Shown one piece after another: positions 16,813 to 23,829 of a stretch of 64,000 nucleotides of DNA. This stretch comes from Fen-455 sp050012675. Its GTDB lineage: Bacteria > Actinomycetota > Acidimicrobiia > Acidimicrobiales > Bog-793. Both the position numbers and the translations under genes were made by a program. Below the pieces are notes generated by a model. It searched no databases. It saw nothing but the letters and a program-made list of their open reading frames with translations, and was not told where the DNA came from. Each line of letters opens with the position of its first letter. Position 1 is the stretch's first letter. The stretch lies in NCBI GenBank assembly GCA_050012675.1, contig JBEKGS010000012.1, forward strand, positions 1 to 64,000, in the 5' to 3' direction.

Positions 16813-17328
16813 TCAATAGCCCACCACGTAGCTAATGCCCGAAAGGGAGTAGAAGTCGCTCGTGCCCGGCCCCTGGACCAGAGCCCGGCCGTTGGCATAG
16901 ATGTGCAGCGCCCCTACCACTTGGGTGTTGGTCTCCGAGAAGACCGAGAAGCAGTCGTAGTAGCCCGGGCGGGCGTCCTTGGGCATGATGAAGGCGGGAA
17001 GGGACTGGTTCGCCGGGCCTGTGAGCGAGCCCGCGAGGTACACGACCCCTTCGGGGGAGACGGCGTACTGGGGGGCACCGGTGCCGTAGGCCTGGGCGGA
17101 CTTGGCGCCGTTCAAAAGCGTGAGCGGGTGGAACACCAGCGTCGTGCCCGTAGTGGTCGGCGTCGTGCCGGAGGGCCAGGTCGTCGTGGTCGTGGTCGCG
17201 GGTTTGGACGCAGACGACCCTCGGGTGGCGGCGTAGCCGACGCCCGAGAAGGTGCCCAAGAGCACGGCTGCCGAGACGATGAGAAGAGGGATGGGCCGCC
17301 CGAGGAAACGGGCAGGGGCGCTTTGCAT
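16813..17328 (-). CDS. secreted or membrane-anchored protein with Thr-rich linker
   Basis: A 171-residue protein of no recognised family. A short basic N-terminus and one hydrophobic segment (PIPLLIVSAAVLLGTFSGVGY) are followed by a threonine-rich linker (about residues 47-68) and a globular domain rich in Gly and Tyr, ending SYVVGY. The topology suggests an anchor or uncleaved signal with the domain outside the membrane. The ATG at 17328 follows AAAAGGAGACCCGCG, a strong ribosome site, which rules out the longer frame. It lies 175 bases downstream of tryptophanase on the same strand. Confidence 0.7.
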   Translation of the reverse strand: MQSAPARFLGRPIPLLIVSAAVLLGTFSGVGYAATRGSSASKPATTTTTTWPSGTTPTTTGTTLVFHPLTLLNGAKSAQAYGTGAPQYAVSPEGVVYLAGSLTGPANQSLPAFIMPKDARPGYYDCFSVFSETNTQVVGALHIYANGRALVQGPGTSDFYSLSGISYVVGY

Positions 17329-17503
17329 CGCGGGTCTCCTTTTCTTGTGGTTTGCAGGTGGTGAGCCCCCGTGACGTCCGTGCGCGGCTGCGTGCGCCTC
17401 GGTGTTCTCCAAGCGTGGCGGAAACGACGGGCCCCCGCTCGCCATTGTCGCGCGGCCCGGTGCCGTGGCGGTCCGCGGCCGGGCCCTCCGGCTGAGCGGG
17501 CCT

Positions 17504-18895
17504 TCAGCCGAGAGGTTCGAAACGGGCCGTGAAGTGGCGGAGCTGGGGCGCTTCTTGGACGATCTTGTACCCGCGAAGCGACGGTGCCTCTTCGGCGACC
17601 GCCTGACACACCTCGATCACGTAGTCGATGTGGCTCTGGGTGTAGGTGCGCCGTGGGATGGCTAGACGGACGAGGTCCGTCGCCGCCGGCCGCTCGGTGC
17701 CGTCGGGCTGGCGGCCGAACATCACGGTCCCGATCTCGCTTCCGCGGATGCCGCCCATCTTGTACAGCGCCACCGAGAGCGACTGGCCGGGGTACTCGAG
17801 GGGTGGGATGTGGGCCAGCAGTCCACGGGCGTCGAGGTAGACGGCGTGACCCCCGATGGGCAGGAACACCGGGATGCCGCTGCGGTGCAGGGCCTCGCCC
17901 AGGTAGGCCGTCGACTGCACCCTGTAACGCAGGTAGTCGTGCGAGACGGCCTCTTTGATCCCCTGGGCGATGGCCTCGAGGTCCCTCCCGGCGAGCCCGC
18001 CGTAGGTGGGGAAGCCTTCGGTGAGGATCAACATGTTCCGGAACGACTCTGCGAGCGCGTCGTCGTTGCAGGCGAGCCAGCCGCCGATGTTCGCCAGCGG
18101 GTCCTTCTTCGCGCTCATCGTCATCCCGTCGGCCAGCGAGGCCATCTCGCGAACGATTTCGACGACGTCGCGGCCCTGTTGGCCCTCCTCGCGCTCGTGG
18201 ATGAACCACGCGTTCTCGGCGAAGCGGCAGGCGTCCAGGAACAGCGGCACCTGGTGCCTGTCGCAGACGGCCCGCACCGCGCGCAGGTTGGCGAGGCTCA
18301 CGGGCTGGCCGCCGGCCGAGTTGTTGGTGATGGTCACCATGACCACGGGCACGTGCTCACGCCCGCGGGTCGTGATGAGCTCGTCGAGGGCGGCCGTGTC
18401 GAGGTTGCCCTTGAACGGGTGCAGGCTGGCAGGGTCGCGTCCCTCGGCGATGACGAGATCGACCCCTTCGGCACCGGTGAACTCCACGTTGGCCCTTGTC
18501 GTGTCGAAATGGGTGTTGCTGGGCACGACCTGACCGGGGCCGCCGATCACCGAGAAGAGGATCCGTTCGGCCGCGCGGCCCTGGTGGGTGGGTATCACAT
18601 GGCGGAACGGGAAGAGCTCGGTGACGGCGTCGCGGAAGATGAACCAGGACGGCGACCCGGCATAGGACTCGTCGCCGTGCTGGACCGCCGCCCACTGGTC
18701 ACGGCTCATCGCCCCGGTGCCGGAGTCGGTCAGAAGGTCGATCAGCACGTCGCGGGCCGCCAGGTTGAAGACGTTGTAGCCGGCCTCGCATATGGCCGCG
18801 GCACGCTCTTCGGGGGTGGTCATCCGCAGCGGCTCCACTGCGTGGATACGGAACGGCTCGATGATGGTGCGGAAGGTTCGTGACGTGGTCGTCAC
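17504..18895 (-). CDS. tnaA: tryptophanase (tryptophan indole-lyase)
   Basis: PLP enzyme of the beta-eliminating lyase family that splits tryptophan into indole, pyruvate and ammonia. The 463 residues align throughout, with DLLTDSGTGAMS, THQGRAAE, ITNNSAGGQPVSLAN and the PLP lysine in MSAKKD (K264). Two related enzymes are possible. Tyrosine phenol-lyase has an arginine where this protein has isoleucine (GSEIGTVMFGR, I388), and it shares FDTT and TYTQSHIDYV with tryptophanases, so tryptophanase is preferred. The GTG at 18895 is only 25 bases after the response regulator stop, suggesting one transcript with the two-component genes. Tryptophanase is uncommon in actinobacteria. Confidence 0.85.
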   Translation of the reverse strand: MTTTSRTFRTIIEPFRIHAVEPLRMTTPEERAAAICEAGYNVFNLAARDVLIDLLTDSGTGAMSRDQWAAVQHGDESYAGSPSWFIFRDAVTELFPFRHVIPTHQGRAAERILFSVIGGPGQVVPSNTHFDTTRANVEFTGAEGVDLVIAEGRDPASLHPFKGNLDTAALDELITTRGREHVPVVMVTITNNSAGGQPVSLANLRAVRAVCDRHQVPLFLDACRFAENAWFIHEREEGQQGRDVVEIVREMASLADGMTMSAKKDPLANIGGWLACNDDALAESFRNMLILTEGFPTYGGLAGRDLEAIAQGIKEAVSHDYLRYRVQSTAYLGEALHRSGIPVFLPIGGHAVYLDARGLLAHIPPLEYPGQSLSVALYKMGGIRGSEIGTVMFGRQPDGTERPAATDLVRLAIPRRTYTQSHIDYVIEVCQAVAEEAPSLRGYKIVQEAPQLRHFTARFEPLG

Positions 18896-18920
18896 GCTAG
18901 TTGGTCTGCGACCGCGGGAC

Positions 18921-19583
18921 TTAGATCAGGCGCCGCTCGGTCGCCCATCTCGTAAGCTGGTGACGCGTCGAGAGCTGAAGCTTGCGCAGCACGGCCGAGA
19001 CATGGCTCTCGACGGTCTTGATCGAGATCGTGAGCTCCCGGGCGATCTCTTTGTAGGTGTAGCCGCGCGCGATGAGGCGCAGCACCTCGCGCTCGCGCGG
19101 CGAGAGCTGGTCGAGCTCGGGGTCAAAGGGGCCCAAAGGCTCGAGGTCCGCCGGCATCGAAGCGAAGGCGTCGAGCACGAAGCCGGCCAGGCGGGGCGAG
19201 AAGACAGCGTCGCCACCGGCCACGCGCAAGACCGCGTCGATCAGCTCCGGCCCCGAGATCGTCTTTGTCACATAACCGCGGGCTCCGGCCCTGATGACGC
19301 CGATGACGTCCTCCGGCGCGTCGGATACCGACAGGGCGAGGAACTTGACGCCCGGATTGGCAGGTTTGACGGCCTCGATCACGGCCTTGCCGCCGCCGCC
19401 GGGCATGTGGACGTCTAGCAGCACCACGTCGGGCAGCCGCTCCGAGATCAGCTCTATGGCCGCAGGCACCTCGTCCGCCTCCCCGACGACCTCTACCGCG
19501 TCCCCGAGCTCACTTTTGACCCCGGCGCGGAACAGGTGATGGTCGTCGACGAGGAAGACGGTCGGGACGCCTCTTCGGGTCAC
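18921..19583 (-). CDS. NarL/LuxR-type response regulator
   Basis: A 220-residue response regulator. The receiver domain starts VFLVDDHHLFR with phosphoacceptor D57 in VLLDVHMP and the conserved lysine in YVTKTIS. The C-terminal LuxR helix-turn-helix runs LSPREREVLRLIARG through KTVESHVSAVLRKL. The GTG at 19583 overlaps the stop of the sensor kinase gene (GTGA), so the two are a pair. The likely targets are the neighbouring envelope-stress genes or tryptophanase immediately downstream, but no binding site is evident. Confidence 0.9.
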   Translation of the reverse strand: MTRRGVPTVFLVDDHHLFRAGVKSELGDAVEVVGEADEVPAAIELISERLPDVVLLDVHMPGGGGKAVIEAVKPANPGVKFLALSVSDAPEDVIGVIRAGARGYVTKTISGPELIDAVLRVAGGDAVFSPRLAGFVLDAFASMPADLEPLGPFDPELDQLSPREREVLRLIARGYTYKEIARELTISIKTVESHVSAVLRKLQLSTRHQLTRWATERRLI

Positions 19584-20938
19584 GGCCGGCCCTGACGCCT
19601 CGGAACCGTGAGCTCCACCTCCGTCCCCTCCCCGGGCACCGAGCGGATGACGGCGGTCCCACCGTGGCGCTGCATCCTGCCGTGGATCGACTCGGCGATG
19701 CCTTTGCGATCCCCGGCGACCGCCTCGGAGTCGAAGCCGGCACCCCGGTCGCGCACGAACATCGACACCCGTCTCGGCTCGGCCTCCACGTAGATCGACA
19801 CCGAGCTCGCGCCGGACCACTTGGCGGCGTTCACGGTCGCCTCCCGCCCGGCCTCCAGAAGTGCCCTCAGCTCTTCGTCGAGCGGGGCATCGCCGACGGT
19901 GACGGCGTCGACCGCGACGCCGTGCGCCGCTTCGACCTCGCGTTCGATCTGCTCGACTCCTGCAGACAGCGTCGCGGCCCCCTCGGTACCGAAGGATCCC
20001 GGCGCCCGGCCCTCGAACAGCCACGAGCGGAGCTCGCGCTCCTGGGCGCGGGCCAGCTTCGCCACCTCCTGGGGCTGGTCGGCCGAGCGCTGGATCAAGG
20101 CCAAGGTCTGCAGTACCGAGTCGTGGACCCGAGCGGCCATGTCCGCCCGCTCCTCGGCGCGGATGCGAGCCTGGCGCTCGTGCACCAGGTCCAGGGCGAG
20201 CCTCAGCCACCAGGGGCCGAGGAGCACCACCGTCCCGGCGACTATCAACAGGGTGCCCGCAAAAGGCCTGAGCCAGGACCGGCTCAGTGATCCCTCCGAG
20301 ATGGCCAGCACGCCGAGAGCCAAGAGCACGACACCCGAGCCGAGACGGATGAGAAACGAGCGGCGCGACTGGCGCGGCTCGGAGTCCAGCTGCAAGAGCG
20401 CCTTCACTGAGTCGACGAGGAAGCCCCGTTCGTCGTCCTCGGCGTTGCGGGCCACAAGGACGAGTCCCGCGGCGGCGATGAGAAGGGGTGTTCCCCACGA
20501 CGAGACGAAATTGGCGTGCAGCACCGAACCCAGGAGCAGGATGATCACGAGCGCCGGAATTGCGGCCAGCACGATGGTGATCCCTTGGCGGTCAGAAAGA
20601 GCACGGGCGCCGATCGTCTCGGTCGAGCCCTCGACAGGCAGGAAGAGCCACGCGAGCACGTAGGCGGCCACGCCGAACCCGCTCACCAGCCCGAAGAGAA
20701 CAAGGACGATGCGCACGACCGTCGCGTCGCGCCCAATGCGAGTGGCGATGCCTCCGGCAACGCCCGCGATCATCCGGTTTTCCCGGCTCCGCTGCAGGCG
20801 GCCGTGCCCGTGGTAACGCCCGTAGCGTCCCTTTCGAAGGGCGCGGGCCGCGTGCCTGTCCTCGAAGTAGTGCTGCTGCCAGGGATTGAACTGATCGGTG
20901 ATGCAACGATGATCGCGCCTTTGGGCCCCGGCAACCAT
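19580..20938 (-). CDS. PspC-domain sensor histidine kinase
   Basis: Membrane histidine kinase of 452 residues from the ATG at 20938. Order of parts: a His/Arg-rich N-terminus, a PspC domain (about 55-104, RMIAGVAGGIATRIG through AWLFLPVEG), further membrane helices, a HisKA_3 dimerisation helix with phosphoacceptor histidine in AARVHDSVLQTL (H272), and an HATPase domain with EATVNAAKWS and DRGAGFD. The kinase type fits its NarL-type partner. PspC-containing kinases of this kind are known in actinobacteria and respond to envelope stress. The start is uncertain, since the frame is open farther upstream. It is divergent from a stand-alone PspC gene. Confidence 0.86.
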   Translation of the reverse strand: MVAGAQRRDHRCITDQFNPWQQHYFEDRHAARALRKGRYGRYHGHGRLQRSRENRMIAGVAGGIATRIGRDATVVRIVLVLFGLVSGFGVAAYVLAWLFLPVEGSTETIGARALSDRQGITIVLAAIPALVIILLLGSVLHANFVSSWGTPLLIAAAGLVLVARNAEDDERGFLVDSVKALLQLDSEPRQSRRSFLIRLGSGVVLLALGVLAISEGSLSRSWLRPFAGTLLIVAGTVVLLGPWWLRLALDLVHERQARIRAEERADMAARVHDSVLQTLALIQRSADQPQEVAKLARAQERELRSWLFEGRAPGSFGTEGAATLSAGVEQIEREVEAAHGVAVDAVTVGDAPLDEELRALLEAGREATVNAAKWSGASSVSIYVEAEPRRVSMFVRDRGAGFDSEAVAGDRKGIAESIHGRMQRHGGTAVIRSVPGEGTEVELTVPRRQGRP

Positions 20939-21031
20939 CAGGGGGGCCCCTGATGCGCGCGGGGTGTTGTTAGGGCTCGATCCGGGACACCCCCGATTTT
21001 CAAGCCGGATCGGCGGGCGCACGATGGCTGC

Positions 21032-21298
21032 ATGGATATCACGACTGACCAGAACAACAGGGAGGAGACGCACCTCCTCCGCAGATCACGGGAAGGCTCG
21101 ATGCTGGCCGGCGTCGCTGCCGGGGTGGCGGACTACTTCGAGGTGGACGCGACACTTGTGCGGATCGGCTTTGTGGCACTCACGCTGCTCGGTGGAGCCG
21201 GCGTACCTCTCTATGTGGCCGCCTGGCTGTTGATCCCCGAGGAGGGCTCCGAAGTGGCCATAGCCGGAGAGGTCCTTGGCCACTCGTGGCACCGGTGA
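21032..21298 (+). CDS. small PspC-domain membrane protein
   Basis: An 88-residue protein made of little more than a PspC domain: SMLAGVAAGVADYFEVDATLVRIGFV is followed by a hydrophobic segment ending YVAAWLLIPEEG. This is the same module as in the N-terminus of the divergent sensor kinase, so the two may interact in the membrane. The ATG at 21032 is assumed from the domain boundary; no clear ribosome site is visible. The DUF1707 gene follows 46 bases later. Confidence 0.8.
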   Translation: MDITTDQNNREETHLLRRSREGSMLAGVAAGVADYFEVDATLVRIGFVALTLLGGAGVPLYVAAWLLIPEEGSEVAIAGEVLGHSWHR

Positions 21299-21344
21299 CC
21301 GCCACCGTATCGGTCGAGCCCATATCTCCGGAGGAAGGAAGCAA

Positions 21345-21830
21345 ATGCAATCACGATGGGATAGTCCCTGGGGATCGCCCCCGAGGACCAGTGAAGACGC
21401 CAACATCCGCATCGGCGACGCCGAGCGCAACGAGATCAGCGAGCTGCTCTCCAAGCACTACAGCGACGGGCGCCTCGACGCGGCGGAGTTCCAAGAGCGG
21501 CTGGACCGGGCCATGAGCGCGAAGACGCGGGCCGACCTGTCCGGGTTGCTCGTCGACCTGCCCAGGCTGCAAACCCCCGCGGAGCAGGCGGCCGCCCTGG
21601 AACCGGCGCCCCGCCGCAGGCCGCGGGTTCTCAGGATCGTGCTCTTCGCCGTCTTCTCCTTGTGGGTCCTCTCGATCGCCGCCGCGGTCACGAGGGGCTT
21701 CTGGTGGTTCGGCTGGATTCACCTCCCGTGGTTGGTGATCGGCCTGATCGTGCTGTTCCTTTGGTCACGCGATCGCCGGCACCGGCGCTGGCGTTATCGG
21801 CGCCAGTTCCTCGACGACCGTCCCCAGTAG
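21345..21830 (+). CDS. DUF1707 membrane protein
   Basis: A 161-residue protein with an N-terminal DUF1707 domain: IRIGDAERNEISELLSKHYSDGRLDAAEF is the SHOCT-like short helical motif of the family, at about residues 22-50. Two hydrophobic segments follow in the C-terminal half (IVLFAVFSLWVLSIAAAV and HLPWLVIGLIVLFLW), then a very basic tail. A strong GGAGGAAGGAAGCAA stands before the ATG at 21345. It probably works with the neighbouring PspC protein and sensor kinase. Its last 37 bases overlap the convergent MFS gene. Confidence 0.82.
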   Translation: MQSRWDSPWGSPPRTSEDANIRIGDAERNEISELLSKHYSDGRLDAAEFQERLDRAMSAKTRADLSGLLVDLPRLQTPAEQAAALEPAPRRRPRVLRIVLFAVFSLWVLSIAAAVTRGFWWFGWIHLPWLVIGLIVLFLWSRDRRHRRWRYRRQFLDDRPQ

Positions 21831-23314
21831 AGCGGCCCGTGACCCGTCCGGCTGTGCAGGCGGCGCTTTGCCGGCGCCTGCACAGCCTCGTCGGCGAGGC
21901 CGGCCGTGGTGGGTCGGTCACCGTCGCTCGTGGTGGTGAGGGGTTTGCCGCCATTGGACGAGGTCTCTGTGCCGAAGGCGGTCGGGGCCGTGCCGGCGCC
22001 GACCACGGCCTGGTCGGCCGGCTGAGCGGCTCGCTCGGAGGCGGCGAGGCTGCGCGTGAGGGGGCGGGCGATGACGAGCGCGACGACGCACTGGGCCGCC
22101 CCGGCGATGTAAAGCGGCAGGCGCAGACCTCCGAGCACTGCCAGACCGCCGCCGATGAGCGACCCGATCGGGAACGCCCCCCACACGACGCCTCGCCACG
22201 CGGCGCCGATCCGTCCCATCAAGTCCCTGGGCGAGAGGCGCTGGCGTAGGGAGTTGGCCACTACGCTCCCGGCGTAGACGGCGAAGCTGACCACGGCAAA
22301 GCAGATGCCCGCGAGCAGCCAGCCCTTGGCCGATCCCATGACCAGATAGGCGATCCCCGAGACGAGAGCGCTCGCGATCAGCGTCCGGACGTTGCCCATC
22401 CTGCTCGCGAAGCTGTCCGCCAACAGGGCCCCCGGTACGTTCCCGACCGCTCCTGCGGCCAGGAACAGCCCGTACAGCTCCTTGGGCACACCCCAGTCGA
22501 CTGTCGCGATGATGACGAGCACGCCCATGACGAAGCCCTGCAGGCCGGCCAGTGCCGCCAACAGGGTCACCAAGAGGCGCAGCGAGCGGTCCCTCACGAG
22601 CTGGCGGGCGCCGTCCAGGATCGAGCCGTGCGCACTGGAGCGATCGGGGTGCTGGGTGCGAAAGCCGAGCAGTGACAGGCCCGCAGCACCGACCGCGGAC
22701 GCGTCTGCGACGAAGGGGAACGCTCTCGCCACGGAAAAGGCGAGCGTTCCGAGGATCGGGCCGCCGAGGTGTTCGGTGGCGGCCTCGGTGCCGCTCAACA
22801 AGCCGTTGGCGTGAGCGAACGAGCTCGGTTCGACCAGTTCCGGCACGGTCGCCTGCGAGGCGGAGTAGTAGATGGCCCGCGCGCCCCCGTTTATGAACAC
22901 GAGGGCGATGAGCAGAGCCAGATCTATGCGGCCGGTCGCGACGAGCAGCGCTAGGGCCACGAGAACGAGAGCACGGCTCATGTTGGTCACCGCCATGAGC
23001 CGGCCCCGCTCGAAGCGGTCGGCGAGGGCTCCGGCGGGAAGCGCCAGTACGAGCCAGGGGAACGTGTCAGCTGCCGCGACCGAGGCCACAGGGAGCGGAT
23101 GGGGGTTCACGAACAACGCAAGAAGGGGGACTGCTCCGTAACCGAACCCGTCCCCGAGGCTCGACACCGCGAAGGTCGACCAGAGGTAGCCGAATCGTCG
23201 TCCCAGCGACTGGGTCGCTCGTGGCGTGGGCCGGGGCCCTGTGTCAGGTCGCACGCCCCGTCCGAAGCTCACGTTTTCATCATTGCTCGCATTTGCCAGG
23301 CGCGCTGGGATCAC
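21794..23314 (-). CDS. MFS transporter (putative efflux)
   Basis: Major facilitator superfamily protein, 506 residues, with about twelve hydrophobic segments between residues 40 and 430. The loop motif between helices two and three is GALADRFERGRLMAV. It resembles MFS_3/enterobactin-exporter-like and macrolide-efflux types. The last 80 residues are hydrophilic, rich in Thr, Arg and Gly, and not part of the transporter. The GTG at 23314 is weakly supported; a second GTG at 23272 would still leave all membrane helices. A long leader with several hairpins precedes it. Substrate unknown. Confidence 0.78.
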   Translation of the reverse strand: MIPARLANASNDENVSFGRGVRPDTGPRPTPRATQSLGRRFGYLWSTFAVSSLGDGFGYGAVPLLALFVNPHPLPVASVAAADTFPWLVLALPAGALADRFERGRLMAVTNMSRALVLVALALLVATGRIDLALLIALVFINGGARAIYYSASQATVPELVEPSSFAHANGLLSGTEAATEHLGGPILGTLAFSVARAFPFVADASAVGAAGLSLLGFRTQHPDRSSAHGSILDGARQLVRDRSLRLLVTLLAALAGLQGFVMGVLVIIATVDWGVPKELYGLFLAAGAVGNVPGALLADSFASRMGNVRTLIASALVSGIAYLVMGSAKGWLLAGICFAVVSFAVYAGSVVANSLRQRLSPRDLMGRIGAAWRGVVWGAFPIGSLIGGGLAVLGGLRLPLYIAGAAQCVVALVIARPLTRSLAASERAAQPADQAVVGAGTAPTAFGTETSSNGGKPLTTTSDGDRPTTAGLADEAVQAPAKRRLHSRTGHGPLYWGRSSRNWRR

Positions 23315-23670
23315 CGAGACCCGCCCGGCCTGTTCGCGGGATCGATGTGCCTGACCATGCCGTATCGGTGGGTACTGACGCGGAGAACGGCAGGCGGCGA
23401 TCCCATACCGCTAAAGGATTCCGCCTGCCGTTCCGATAACTAAAGGCAAGAGCCGCCTCAATCTCGAAATGACAGCGACTCCAGCTCTGAGTTCAAGCGG
23501 TCAGAAACCGCATGGCTCAGCCCCAAACGGGTCCAAGGCTGACCAAGTCGACCACCTCCCTTCACACGCAGGGGACCACGGTCGGGGGATACGAGGGCGA
23601 TAAACCGAGCTACCGGTGCCCTCAAGTCCCCCGCGTTCACAATCATCCCAGTTCAGGGGGCTACTGCACA
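23315..23670 (-). ncRNA. candidate structured 5' leader of the MFS gene
   Basis: From the predicted promoter (23677-23706) to the MFS start, about 355 bases contain no gene but several good stem-loops. A compound hairpin at 23583-23633 has outer stem CGGGGG/CCCCCG, a 4x4 internal loop, inner stem GAGGGC/GCCCTC and a terminal ACCG/CGGT stem. A stem TCAGCC/GGCTGA is at 23517-23542 and GCGGT/ACCGC at 23497-23511. A 13-bp perfect stem lies at 23385-23433. This looks like a cis-acting regulatory RNA, but it matches no riboswitch class that I can recall. Transcription from the minus strand is inferred from the promoter-like hexamers. Confidence 0.4.
23385..23433. repeat. 13-bp perfect inverted repeat
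   Basis: GAACGGCAGGCGG (23385-23397) and its exact complement (23421-23433) are separated by 23 bases, in which ATCC and GGAT can extend the pairing. It lies 70-120 bases before the MFS start. With no T-run on either side it is not an obvious terminator. Confidence 0.75.
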
Positions 23671-23676
23671 ACAGTC

Positions 23677-23706
23677 ACACTAAGCACGCTGTTAACGGCG
23701 ATGCAA
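23677..23706 (-). promoter_or_regulatory. possible promoter of the MFS leader
   Basis: On the minus strand TTGCAT (23706-23701) and TAGTGT (23682-23677) are 18 bases apart, placing the transcript start near 23670, directly before the structured region. TAGTGT is also the -10 hexamer of cdd. Confidence 0.45.
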
Positions 23707-23742
23707 GGGCCACCTTGGCAGCGGTCGATGGGGCGCGCGGCA

Positions 23743-23759
23743 TCAGGGATCATCCCTGA
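23743..23759. terminator. hairpin behind the GGDEF-EAL gene
   Basis: TCAGGGAT and ATCCCTGA are perfect 8-base inverted copies with a single base between them. The site is about 70 bases after the stop of the leftward GGDEF-EAL gene and before the next leftward promoter, which fits a transcription terminator. The tight loop means pairing would open by a few bases. No T-run follows. Confidence 0.4.
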
Positions 23760-23829
23760 GCGGGCTCAGCTCCGGGGGGGAAGGCTGTTTCACTACCTAC
23801 GCGCCGCGTCGCTTTGCACGGCGGCCGAC

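Noticed and set aside
17504..18895. Tyrosine phenol-lyase instead of tryptophanase
   Set aside because: The phenol-lyase-specific arginine is isoleucine here and other segments agree with tryptophanase.
23385..23433. Insertion element or MITE bounded by 13-bp inverted repeats
   Set aside because: The repeats are only 23 bases apart, with no target duplication seen; a stem within a leader explains them better.
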